Shown here: piece after piece, positions 28,642 through 36,684 of the stretch
Layout of the letters: each line of letters starts with the position of its first letter
How positions within the stretch are numbered: the first letter of the stretch is position 1
DNA from: Bacteroidota bacterium
Lineage (GTDB): Bacteria > Bacteroidota > Bacteroidia > Bacteroidales > Prolixibacteraceae
Direction of reading: 5' to 3'
Assembly (NCBI GenBank): GCA_023251435.1
Contig: JAHEYU010000019.1
Span: 14,513 to 75,514 of the forward strand
DNA length: 61,002 bases
Made by a program: the position numbers and the translations under genes
The notes under the pieces: generated by a model
What the model was told of the DNA's origin: nothing
What the model saw: only the letters and a program-made list of their open reading frames with translations
Databases searched by the model: none

Positions 28642-30543
28642 TTACCAAACTTTCAATTTTAATGCGCCTTTACCCGGATTCTCAAATGGGCCAACCGATG
28701 GATTTGTTTCGGAGCGTTGGGCACCAAAATAATCGACATCAATTTTCAGGGCAGTTCCATCGGGATTATCGAATCTGGCTTTGGGGATTTTTGCCTTGCC
28801 CAAAATTTCGGTAGTAATTATCCTGACCTTTCTATTTTCTAACGCGGAACCTAAGTTCAACTGCAGATAACAATTCGCTCCTTCTGTAACCAATTGCACT
28901 TCAGGATTAAAAGCTGAATCATTGACGAAATTTACATCTTTTGTCGAAGGTTTTGCCCCATAAAAATAAATGTTGCCACTCATCCATACCGGAAGTTTAG
29001 CCTCATTGTATCCTTCCAAACCATATTTAAATTTGCTTTCGGCACTGGTTTTATCGCCCTTTCCGATAAAAATATTGTTATAAAACCGGTCGTCGCCCGA
29101 AATAATGGTAGTAAGTGCTGCCATATTGGTAGAGTGAGGTAAAAAATAGGGAGTAAAACGGTTAAGATCGGGCCACATATGTACAGCACCTGCTACCAAA
29201 TTGTGAAGATATGCTCCCCCCTCCGATTGCGTTCGGATAGAAACCGCCGATAACAGAATGTTATTATCGACAATAAACGGCCCGTGATTTACCTCCAGAA
29301 AAATATCTTCCTTGTCGTTATTATAGAACAGATTACTTGAAACGCGTGTTCCCTGTGTCATCCAATCAAGCCACAAGCCTCTTCCGCAATCATGAATCCT
29401 ATTTTTCCTGATTTGTGTGTCGATGGCCGCATGAAATTTAATTCCTCCAATTTCAGCACCAGCGAATTGCCGTTTCGTCCAGATATTGTAAATATGGTTA
29501 TTTTCGATTGTGCTGAAAGCTGCTCCCATACTTCCGCAGATGCCTGTTTGCTCGCAATTAAAAATGGTGTTGTTGCGAACAATATGCGAACCGATATTCT
29601 CTTTGTTCCAGCCATTCCGGAGTACATTAAAAGTTACTTCGATATAATGAATATTACCATCCCTGTTCACATTTCCTTTGTCGTTACTCCACACATTATG
29701 CCCGGTACCACGTTCTTTTCCGAGCGTTATTCCCGAACATTTCGAATCGCTGATCACATTATTTTCAATAATCCAGCCTTTGTTCCAGTGGGTAGCAATC
29801 ATACCAACCTGTTCGGCTGTTGGCGCTCCCCATTGCGTGGCAGCCTGACTAATATAAAAACCGCTGATGGTAATGTAATTGATGCCCGGTTTCGATGGGT
29901 AAAAAACAGTTGGCCGGGCGCTGATTTCAACCAATTCTTTGTTTGGATTGAATTTCTGGAAGTTAGCCCAAATGGTGGTGTTCGTATTGTCGCTTTCGCA
30001 ATACCAGGTGTAAGTGGAACCTTCGGGATCCTTTATTTTGTTGTTTGCAACCGGATTGATTACCAAATCCAGGGTCTCCTTTTCATACAACGACTTTCCG
30101 TTCAGAAATACTTCACCGGTATGGTGTATCCGTCCTCTTCTATCGAACCAGTCACCATTTATTGAATCTTTATAAGGATTGTAATCTCCGAAAAAGGAAT
30201 TTGGAACAGTTACTTTCCAGGTTCCATTTTTCTCCTTTTTCCAACCGGTGATCACTTCCGAACCTTTGATTTCCACTTTTTCTCCCGAAGCTGCACGGTA
30301 AATAATCCGTTTGACATCGCTTTCACCACCCCGGGCCGGATCAATTCGTTCGCGATAGGTTCCGGCATGAACAGTTATTACATCACCGGCAACGGTTAAT
30401 TGCGCCGCATAATTGATGGTGCGGAATGGCTTCGGGGCCGACCCATCGTTGGTGTCGTTTCCGTTTACCGAAACATGGTACTCTTTGGCAATAACATTTC
30501 CCGCAAACAATAGAAAAAAAACAAGTAGTTTTAGGTTTTTCAT
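28642..30543 (-). CDS. Secreted right-handed beta-helix protein, probable polysaccharide-active enzyme (DUF1565/GH141-like)
   Basis: A 633-residue exported protein (signal peptide ending NVIAKE). It opens with a DUF1565-type phrase YHVSVNGNDTNDGSAPKPF followed by a run of parallel beta-helix coils rich in short N-x-I/F steps (IENNVISDSKCSGI, IVRNNTIFNCEQTGI, IRKNRIHDCGRGL) from about 260 to 480. The last 120 residues form a separate beta domain. Such folds are used by pectate/alginate lyases and by GH141 enzymes; catalytic residues cannot be named here. It is last gene of an operon with GH10-like, URO-D-like and unassigned glycosidase-like genes. Confidence 0.75.
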   Translation of the reverse strand: MKNLKLLVFFLLFAGNVIAKEYHVSVNGNDTNDGSAPKPFRTINYAAQLTVAGDVITVHAGTYRERIDPARGGESDVKRIIYRAASGEKVEIKGSEVITGWKKEKNGTWKVTVPNSFFGDYNPYKDSINGDWFDRRGRIHHTGEVFLNGKSLYEKETLDLVINPVANNKIKDPEGSTYTWYCESDNTNTTIWANFQKFNPNKELVEISARPTVFYPSKPGINYITISGFYISQAATQWGAPTAEQVGMIATHWNKGWIIENNVISDSKCSGITLGKERGTGHNVWSNDKGNVNRDGNIHYIEVTFNVLRNGWNKENIGSHIVRNNTIFNCEQTGICGSMGAAFSTIENNHIYNIWTKRQFAGAEIGGIKFHAAIDTQIRKNRIHDCGRGLWLDWMTQGTRVSSNLFYNNDKEDIFLEVNHGPFIVDNNILLSAVSIRTQSEGGAYLHNLVAGAVHMWPDLNRFTPYFLPHSTNMAALTTIISGDDRFYNNIFIGKGDKTSAESKFKYGLEGYNEAKLPVWMSGNIYFYGAKPSTKDVNFVNDSAFNPEVQLVTEGANCYLQLNLGSALENRKVRIITTEILGKAKIPKARFDNPDGTALKIDVDYFGAQRSETNPSVGPFENPGKGALKLKVW

Positions 30544-30554
30544 ATAGGTTAGAT

Positions 30555-31817
30555 TTATCTTTCGCCGTTGAATTCTTTAATAGCATCCACCATTGCAACG
30601 ATGTTTTCTACCGGAACATTCGCCTGAATGTTGTGAACAGTGTTGAATACAAACCCACCGTCTTTGGCAAAAATGTCGCACAAATGGAGTACTTCTTCGC
30701 GTACCTGTTCAGGGGTAGAATAAGGCAAGGTTTTTTGTGTATCAATACCTCCGCCCCAGAAAACAAGGTCTTTCCCGTAAGTATTTTTCAGGTGTGCCGG
30801 ATCCATCCCTTTTGCAGCCACCTGCACCGGATTGATAATATCGAAACCGGCATCGATAAAGCGTGACATGAACGTTTCAACTGCGCCACACGAGTGTTTA
30901 AAGGTTTTCCAGTTGGTGTTTGCGTGCACCCAATCGTTAATGCGCCTGTAATAAGGCAGCCACAATTCGTCGAATTGTTCGGGTGCGCAAAAGGTTGAAT
31001 CCTGCGTACCAAAATCAGTTCCGCAAATAAAAACGGCATCCAGATTATCGCCAATTACCTCGTGCAAACGGCGGAAATTTTCCACCGCAATTTCAGACTG
31101 GCGATCGAAAATAGCAGTAACATAATCAGGCCTCAAAACAGTACTCATGTACCATTCTGCAATATCGCGAATGCCTTTTGGGTGTTTCATCTGTATTCCC
31201 GGAACCAGTGCAATATCACCAAGGGCAGTTCCGCCAAGTCCGGCAATTACTGCTTTTCCTGTGGCACGGACCTTTTGTGTCGCTTCCTTCCAGAATTGAA
31301 GATCACTTTCCGACACTAACCCAAATTCTTCCAGGTTATCCTGAACATCCAGTTTTTCATCGTCAACCGGCTCCTGACGGATGATGGCATCAAAAAAATA
31401 ACTTGCTTTTGGCATTCGTGCTGAAGGTGGAACCAAAGTATCGCCTTCAGGATAAATCATCAAATCGCCTTTTTCGTCATACGAAGTGTGAAAACCTTCA
31501 GGAACAAGCACGGTTTGCCCCCAAAATGTTTTCATCTCTTTCAATGGTTCGTGGTTGTAAATGCCAAACATGTTGTTTTTACCCCAGGCGCCAACTACAT
31601 CAATTCCCATTGCTTCCTGCAAATCAGGCTCTATAAGTCCTAACATCTGATAGGGTTCAATCACCCGCACCGGATGATTCTTCAAACCATAGAACTTACG
31701 AAGGTTTTCTACTGACAACACGTGAATTCCGGTTACTGCCGTTCCACCAAAATCAACCACCACCCGTTCGGGCTGTTTGTGGTTGACTGTCAGGTCAAAT
31801 CGTTCTTTTGATGTCAT
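30555..31817 (-). CDS. Uroporphyrinogen decarboxylase-family protein, MtaA/CmuA-like methyltransferase type
   Basis: A 420-residue cytosolic TIM-barrel protein without a signal peptide. It has the His-x-Cys zinc motif in FKHSCGAVE, used by corrinoid-linked methyltransferases such as MtaA and CmuA, and lacks the N-terminal substrate arginines of true HemE, so heme synthesis is unlikely. WGGGIDTQKTLPYSTPEQVREEV is the family C-terminal signature. The partner corrinoid protein is not in the operon. Its place between a GH10 enzyme and a beta-helix enzyme suggests a role on a methylated or otherwise modified sugar, but the substrate is unknown. Confidence 0.75.
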   Translation of the reverse strand: MTSKERFDLTVNHKQPERVVVDFGGTAVTGIHVLSVENLRKFYGLKNHPVRVIEPYQMLGLIEPDLQEAMGIDVVGAWGKNNMFGIYNHEPLKEMKTFWGQTVLVPEGFHTSYDEKGDLMIYPEGDTLVPPSARMPKASYFFDAIIRQEPVDDEKLDVQDNLEEFGLVSESDLQFWKEATQKVRATGKAVIAGLGGTALGDIALVPGIQMKHPKGIRDIAEWYMSTVLRPDYVTAIFDRQSEIAVENFRRLHEVIGDNLDAVFICGTDFGTQDSTFCAPEQFDELWLPYYRRINDWVHANTNWKTFKHSCGAVETFMSRFIDAGFDIINPVQVAAKGMDPAHLKNTYGKDLVFWGGGIDTQKTLPYSTPEQVREEVLHLCDIFAKDGGFVFNTVHNIQANVPVENIVAMVDAIKEFNGER

Positions 31818-31834
31818 TTTTGATTCCTCCTGTT

Positions 31835-33073
31835 TTAAAATTTTAAAACAACTTTTCCGGCCGACCTGGTTAAATCAAGTTCTTTGGTTTTGCCGTTTAC
31901 AGTAACCTTATATTTCCCGTAAAATGCAGGAACTGATAATTCTCCCTTGCGGTTAGTTTTGCCTTTTTCAATGGTCCACCACTCCTTAAAAATCAGGTTT
32001 TGGTATGCGATTGCAGCTGGCGTTGGAGTCCAGTCTTTTTTGAATAACGATGAAGGCTTAATCCAGTTGGCTCCCTCCCAGAAACCCCACATTAAAATGC
32101 CTTCGACCGCCGGATGAGCGAAACAGATTTTATAATAATCAACCATTTCTTTGGCCTTTATTTCCTCTTCTTCAGGAGTCATAACCAAATTTCGATCATT
32201 ATAATATTTCGATCGCTGTCCGGGGATATTGAATTCTGTAACACGAATTGGCAACTTAAACTTTGCCAGTGAATCGAGTGCATTTTTCAACTGGCCGCGG
32301 TCGAATGTTTCAGCATGAAGATGTCCCTGAACTCCAATACCCGCAACTGGAACTCCCTGTTTCAGTAACAAGCTTATTTGTGCCATGTATTCGGGCAATT
32401 TCACACCGGTAAGAATATCGTAATCGTTCAGATAGAGTTTGATATCCGGATCACCCGATTGTGACCACTCCGCCATTTTTTTTGTAATGCCGGGGCCCAG
32501 CCGATCCTCATAATAATTGCCATGCACCATTTCGTTGTTCAGATCGTATTCAACAAATTGGCCTTTGTATCTTGCAGTTACTGTTTCGGCGCGGTTTTTA
32601 AGTGTTTGTTCCAACTCTTTATCGGGCATTTCTTTTACCCAGGGCTGAACAAATTGAGGTATTCCCCAAAACAGGTTATGTGCCCTAAGTGGAATGTTGT
32701 TTGCTTTTGTCCAATTTAAAATTCCGTCAACTACCGAATAATTCACCTTCCCTTTTTGGGGTTCCATGCTAGGCCATTTCACAGCATTTTCGGTAACTGC
32801 CGAGTTAAAATTCGCAAGAAATTTTTCTTCAAACTGCTTTTTATCGTTTGCAGTCATCGAACCGTCAACAAAACTGTTTGGGATTGCACATCCAAACCAA
32901 AATTCATGTTTGATCTGCTCAACAATTACTTCAGCATTGGGTTTTGACCTGATCGTTATTTCGCCTTTACGGTTGGTGGCAATTGATTGGTCGATTTCCT
33001 TGGTTTGAGCTGTAACCACTGACAGTTGCAACACCAGTGAAACTGTAATTGATAAAACTGTAATTAATTTCAT
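31835..33073 (-). CDS. GH10-family glycoside hydrolase (endo-xylanase-like), secreted
   Basis: A 412-residue exported protein with a signal peptide (about 1-22). A short beta domain (25-50, RKGEITIRSKPNAEV) precedes a GH10 (beta/alpha)8 barrel: TENAVKWPSMEPQKGKVNY, RAHNLFWG (HTLVWH in classical xylanases), the acid/base Glu in VEYDLNNEM, GIGVQGHLH, and the nucleophile Glu in IRVTEFNIPG, then MWGFWEGANW. A C-terminal beta segment (about 365-412, GKYKVTVNGKTKEL) follows. The replaced HTLVWH His suggests a -1 subsite unlike that of standard xylanases. It is second in a four-gene operon. Confidence 0.82.
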   Translation of the reverse strand: MKLITVLSITVSLVLQLSVVTAQTKEIDQSIATNRKGEITIRSKPNAEVIVEQIKHEFWFGCAIPNSFVDGSMTANDKKQFEEKFLANFNSAVTENAVKWPSMEPQKGKVNYSVVDGILNWTKANNIPLRAHNLFWGIPQFVQPWVKEMPDKELEQTLKNRAETVTARYKGQFVEYDLNNEMVHGNYYEDRLGPGITKKMAEWSQSGDPDIKLYLNDYDILTGVKLPEYMAQISLLLKQGVPVAGIGVQGHLHAETFDRGQLKNALDSLAKFKLPIRVTEFNIPGQRSKYYNDRNLVMTPEEEEIKAKEMVDYYKICFAHPAVEGILMWGFWEGANWIKPSSLFKKDWTPTPAAIAYQNLIFKEWWTIEKGKTNRKGELSVPAFYGKYKVTVNGKTKELDLTRSAGKVVLKF

Positions 33074-33082
33074 ACCAATATT

Positions 33083-34885
33083 TTATTTAGTTATGTCTGA
33101 ATTTAGTGACTGTGTTTTCAAGAACTTATCAAGCAATTGATATTCGCCCCACACCCTTTGAATAATTGAAGAAAGTTCTCCGAGTTCGCCTCTTGATCTC
33201 ATTTTTGATGCAAAAACTTCCATCATCTGCTTGATTGGAATATTTTTCAGGGATTCCTTTGCGTTTGTTATTTCATTGACTGAAATAACTGAAGGCTCCA
33301 TTGCTATCAGGTATCGGTCGCGTAAATTCCACACAGGCTCCAGCCCACGCGAAACATTGTCGAATAGTAAAGCAAACTGATAATTGGCTTTCAACCATTT
33401 CAGATTTTGCAATTGTTCCTCGTTTGGTTTATTTTCAGTACAAAGGTCAATTGCCTGAATAATCTCGTTGCAGGCATTCATTTGCACTTGCGAAAGTTTT
33501 CCCCAGGCTGGTGTGTAAGCGTAATATTCTTCGGAAGCAATTTGCTTTAGTATTCCATTGATATCGTATTTCGCCAAGACCGGACTCAAATGTTGCGCAG
33601 CAAAGTTTCCGAAGTTTACAGCACAATAATCTCTGTAAATATCATTGGTACTGTTTGTTGAATCAGGATTTTGAGCAAAGAACATGAAAGTTTCGAAATT
33701 TTCCCTGATTTCTTCCGTCCGCCAGTGAATACCAATTACACCATTCAGTTTATCAGCCGAAGCCTTTTTAACCTGACTCCGCAAATCATCGACACGTGGC
33801 TGAAGGTGCCAGAGCGAGGCATCACTTTCGAGCCAGGGAATAGCCCACACATCTCTGTTTTGAGCTATTTCACTAAAAAAAGAAGGGTGACCAAATTTTC
33901 CCTGATCGGGATTAAGCATCGAAAAAGTAATATCCTGTGGAAGCGCTTTGTCGAGCCCACGGAGCAAAAGAGCCATTTGCGACTCACTTCCCCAACCGCC
34001 TATAGCAATTTTTATTCCTGGAGCCTTCAATCTGATATAGTTATAAGCCTTTTGAATATATGCCTGCGACCACACGCCCAAAAATTTAAGCGATTCAGTC
34101 ACTTCATCCGAATCGTAAAACTTTTCATTTTCAGTATAAAACTGCTGCATATACTTGTTTTTCAGCGCTATTTCCGGATTAACGCCAAACATGCAATGCT
34201 CATTAAGCCATAAATAAATCCAGTCGATTCCTTTATAAGTTTCAATAATATTATCGATTGTCGCGTATAAAATACCGGTTGCGTCCGGATCAAACGGATT
34301 ATAAACCAAACTGCCGTCGCCTTTCCAATACATGTCGCTATTGGTTCGTATCGAAGCATATTCGGGCGGAGCCACACCGAATTCGAATCCCATTGCCATT
34401 TGCATTTTCCGCTCGTGCGCCAATGCCAGCACCTTTTGCATCAGCGATTGTGCCTTTTCGTATCGTTCTTCATTGGTTTTGGCTGTAACAGCACAGTCGG
34501 CACCAAAATATCCAACTCCACGGGTTGAAAGAAAATGTTTCTCAAGGCCGAACGGAAAATCTTTAATTTTCATGGGCAGATATCCCCAACGGGCCATCCC
34601 TGAATGATCAAATCCGGCTTCAGGCAATACATTTTTATACTGAATTTTGATCATCGGCTCCACATAGTTGAGATAGCGCTCGCCACCCCCGGTGTAATTG
34701 TGAAACGCGATGAAATTGATACCATTTTTCTGACAATCATCGAGATATTTCATGTAATCGTCTTCGTTCCATGCCGAAGGACCCGACAAAAAATTGTGCC
34801 AGGGCAAAACTCCTCTAATCTGAAATGACTGAGCTTTGATTTGTGTATTTACAAGTAAGAGTATTACAAATACAATTTTTTTCAT
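33083..34885 (-). CDS. Secreted TIM-barrel glycosidase-like protein of unassigned family
   Basis: A 600-residue exported protein (signal peptide about 1-18) that I cannot place in a named family. The N-terminal RGVLPWHNFLSGPSAWNEDDY and CQKNGINFIAFHNYTGG recall the first strands of GH67/GH20-like barrels, and DWIYLWLNEHC and IAIGGWG look like further barrel strands with a candidate acid. The C-terminal ~150 residues are helical (NACNEIIQAIDLC to WGEYQLLDKFLK). It heads the operon 9 bp before the GH10 gene, under a TAATTTTG -7 box. An alpha-glucuronidase-like activity on glucuronoxylan would fit the context but is speculative. Confidence 0.6.
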   Translation of the reverse strand: MKKIVFVILLLVNTQIKAQSFQIRGVLPWHNFLSGPSAWNEDDYMKYLDDCQKNGINFIAFHNYTGGGERYLNYVEPMIKIQYKNVLPEAGFDHSGMARWGYLPMKIKDFPFGLEKHFLSTRGVGYFGADCAVTAKTNEERYEKAQSLMQKVLALAHERKMQMAMGFEFGVAPPEYASIRTNSDMYWKGDGSLVYNPFDPDATGILYATIDNIIETYKGIDWIYLWLNEHCMFGVNPEIALKNKYMQQFYTENEKFYDSDEVTESLKFLGVWSQAYIQKAYNYIRLKAPGIKIAIGGWGSESQMALLLRGLDKALPQDITFSMLNPDQGKFGHPSFFSEIAQNRDVWAIPWLESDASLWHLQPRVDDLRSQVKKASADKLNGVIGIHWRTEEIRENFETFMFFAQNPDSTNSTNDIYRDYCAVNFGNFAAQHLSPVLAKYDINGILKQIASEEYYAYTPAWGKLSQVQMNACNEIIQAIDLCTENKPNEEQLQNLKWLKANYQFALLFDNVSRGLEPVWNLRDRYLIAMEPSVISVNEITNAKESLKNIPIKQMMEVFASKMRSRGELGELSSIIQRVWGEYQLLDKFLKTQSLNSDITK

Positions 34886-34914
34886 GTGAAGCTTGGTTTA
34901 ACTGGTTACTTTGT

Positions 34915-34922
34915 CAAAATTA
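34915..34922 (-). promoter_or_regulatory. Candidate -7 box for the carbohydrate operon
   Basis: Minus-strand TAATTTTG, an exact TAnnTTTG match, 30 bp before the first gene. Confidence 0.4.
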
Positions 34923-35004
34923 ATAAATGCAGGAATAGGTTTCCATATATTATTAAATTTTAAACAGTACTTACAATTGATATACTCTTTAGGCTATGAT
35001 TAGT

Positions 35005-35012
35005 TATATTTG
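35005..35012 (+). promoter_or_regulatory. -7 box of the crcB transcript
   Basis: TATATTTG, an exact TAnnTTTG match. It places the transcription start at the first bases of the fluoride riboswitch, which supports both calls. Confidence 0.6.
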
Positions 35013-35013
35013 T

Positions 35014-35074
35014 GGGCGGCAATGAGGTCTGCCATTAACCGCCTGTAATCCTGTTCAGGCTGATGACATCTACC
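35014..35074 (+). ncRNA. Fluoride riboswitch (crcB motif)
   Basis: The leader contains the conserved crcB-motif pieces in order: GGCaATGAGGtcTGCC, a short joining segment, AACCGCC, a small cctg-ttc-agg hairpin, and gCTGATGACatCTACc. GGCGG can pair with the later CCGCC as the pseudoknot of the family. It lies 30 bp upstream of crcB, which encodes the fluoride exporter, so fluoride-induced expression of crcB and the DUF190 gene is expected. Confidence 0.88.
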
Positions 35075-35103
35075 AAAGAATAAGTTATTTAAAACGTAAT
35101 TTC

Positions 35104-35481
35104 ATGGTAAAATCAATACTGATTGTCGGATTTGGTGGATTTATTGGATCTGTTGCCCGCTTTCTGGTCTCCCGTTACTTTCAGGAAAATGTTGCTTCTG
35201 TATTTCCGTGGAGTACGCTCATCGTCAATATTATTGGCAGTTTAATCATTGGTATTATCTACGGAATTTCAGAAAAAGGTGATTTTTTAAGTCCAGAAAT
35301 ACGACTTTTCCTGACTGTTGGAATCTGCGGTGGATTCACCACCTTCTCTACTCTATCGAACGATGCATTTATACTGCTTCGTCAGCAGGAATGGATTCGT
35401 TTCGCATTCTATACTTCATTTAGTTTTTTTCTGGGTCTGCTGGCAGTTTATGCAGGCCGAATCTTGATTAAACTTTTTTAA
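35104..35481 (+). CDS. crcB: Fluoride exporter CrcB/Fluc
   Basis: A 125-residue membrane protein with four helices. Fluc motifs: GFGGFIGSVARFLVSR at the start, FPWSTLIVNIIGSLIIGI with the pore Asn, and the GGFTTFSTLSNDAF signature that forms the central Na+ site and the Phe box. Fluc acts as a dual-topology dimer conducting fluoride out of the cell. A single full-length copy is present here, consistent with a homodimer. It is controlled by the upstream riboswitch and followed 1 bp later by a DUF190 gene. Confidence 0.96.
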   Translation: MVKSILIVGFGGFIGSVARFLVSRYFQENVASVFPWSTLIVNIIGSLIIGIIYGISEKGDFLSPEIRLFLTVGICGGFTTFSTLSNDAFILLRQQEWIRFAFYTSFSFFLGLLAVYAGRILIKLF

Positions 35482-35482
35482 G

Positions 35483-35848
35483 ATGGAAAACAATTCACAA
35501 GCTGGCATTTTAAGGATTTTCATCAGTTCAACCGACCAGTTCAGGCAAACTCCGTTGTATGAATTCATTGTCCTTCAGGCTAAAAAAGAAGGCATTGCCG
35601 GAGCCACTGTTTTTAAAGGAATGTTAGGTTTTGGAGCAAGTTCTGTTATTCATTCCAACAAATTCTGGGAGGTAAGCGACAAAGTTCCGACTGTGATTGA
35701 GCTAATTGACAAGGAAGATAAAATTCTTTCTTTTTATGAGCGAATGCGCCCACAGCTTGAAGCGATGAAATATGGCTGTCTGGTTACTTTCGATAAAACA
35801 TCGGTATTGCTATACAAATCGGGGCAGAAGAAAATGTTTGAGGTTTAA
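35483..35848 (+). CDS. DUF190 family protein
   Basis: A 121-residue protein of the DUF190 family, a ferredoxin-like/PII-like small fold. Visible family features are LRIFISSTDQFRQTPLYEFIV near the start, AGATVFKGMLGFG with a conserved Lys/Gly stretch near 40-50, and VPTVIELIDKEDKI. The ATG is 1 bp after the crcB stop, so translation is probably coupled. DUF190 genes are found beside crcB in many bacteria; a regulatory role on the channel is often suggested but not shown. Confidence 0.9.
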   Translation: MENNSQAGILRIFISSTDQFRQTPLYEFIVLQAKKEGIAGATVFKGMLGFGASSVIHSNKFWEVSDKVPTVIELIDKEDKILSFYERMRPQLEAMKYGCLVTFDKTSVLLYKSGQKKMFEV

Positions 35849-35903
35849 AACCAGTTTAGGGCGAAGAGGATGGGGCATGGAAAGGGAACCCGGATCGGCA
35901 CGC

Positions 35904-35931
35904 AACCTGGAACTTGGAACCTGAAACTTGG
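35904..35931. repeat. Two tandem copies of a 14-bp repeat
   Basis: aacctggaacttgg (35904-35917) followed by aacctgaaacttgg (35918-35931) and a further aac. It lies in the 134-bp spacer between the DUF190 gene and the Fe-S scaffold-like gene and looks like a low-complexity dispersed repeat. Confidence 0.6.
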
Positions 35932-35982
35932 AACTAACAGAAAATGAGTTCTCAATATATTTCAAATTAAAAATTAGACTAT

Positions 35983-36672
35983 ATGTTTACACATGAAGTG
36001 GAAGGCATGATCTGCGTTGCTCAGGGAGCGAATCATGGCCCGGCTCCAATTCCTGAAGAAGGACGTTGGGTAAAAGCCAAAGAAGTAAAAGACATTTCGG
36101 GTTTGACGCACGGTGTGGGCTGGTGCGCGCCGCAACAAGGTGCTTGTAAGCTTACCTTGAACGTGAAAGAAGGTATTATTCAGGAAGCTTTGGTTGAAAC
36201 AATCGGATGCACCGGTATGACCCACTCAGCGGCAATGGCTGCCGAAATCCTTCCGGGAAAAACAATCCTAGAAGCATTGAACACCGACTTAGTTTGCGAT
36301 GCAATCAATGTTGCCATGCGCGAATTGTTCCTGCAAATTGTTTACGGTCGTACACAAACTGCTTTCTCTGAAGGTGGATTGCCAATTGGCGCTGGCCTGG
36401 AAGATTTGGGTAAAGGTCTTCGCGGTGTTACAGGAACTTTGTACGGAACTGTGGCTAAAGGCCCTCGCTACCTCGAAATGGCCGAAGGTTATATCACAAA
36501 AATCGGGTTGAGCGAATCAAGCGAAATCATTGGTTACGAATTCGTAAGCCTGGGTCGTATGATGGACATGATCAAAACCGGTATGGATGCCAACGAAGCA
36601 ATCGTTAAAGCTTCAGGCAAATATGGCCGTATGGAAGATGCAGTGAAAGTAATTGACCCACGTAAAGAATAG
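35983..36672 (+). CDS. IscU/NifU-N-like iron-sulfur scaffold protein partnered with GGGtGRT
   Basis: A 229-residue cytosolic protein. The core resembles the NifU N-terminal/IscU fold: GWCAPQQGAC with Cys48 and Cys55, then VETIGCTGMTHSAAMAAEIL with Cys76 in place of the IscU GCxxxxAS motif, and Cys105 in DLVCDAINVAMREL. Cys11 is extra. About 90 residues beyond the usual IscU length end in a helical LGRMMDMIKTGMDANEAIVKA segment. The gene is 12 bp upstream of a GGGtGRT gene. Proteins of this kind occur as a pair in anaerobes; the client of any cluster they build is unknown. Confidence 0.8.
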   Translation: MFTHEVEGMICVAQGANHGPAPIPEEGRWVKAKEVKDISGLTHGVGWCAPQQGACKLTLNVKEGIIQEALVETIGCTGMTHSAAMAAEILPGKTILEALNTDLVCDAINVAMRELFLQIVYGRTQTAFSEGGLPIGAGLEDLGKGLRGVTGTLYGTVAKGPRYLEMAEGYITKIGLSESSEIIGYEFVSLGRMMDMIKTGMDANEAIVKASGKYGRMEDAVKVIDPRKE

Positions 36673-36684
36673 GAGAAAACAGAT

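Noticed and set aside
29392-30165. 257-codon plus-strand open frame opposite the beta-helix gene
   Set aside because: It lies wholly antisense to a well-supported exported protein, has no recognisable motif, and its composition is that of a codon-phase shadow.
30555-31817. HemE, true uroporphyrinogen decarboxylase
   Set aside because: It lacks the N-terminal substrate-binding Arg motif of HemE, has an HxC zinc motif instead, is longer, and lies in a carbohydrate operon.
28642-34885. Classical Sus-type polysaccharide utilisation locus
   Set aside because: No SusC/SusD pair, no hybrid two-component or ECF sigma/anti-sigma regulator next to the operon.
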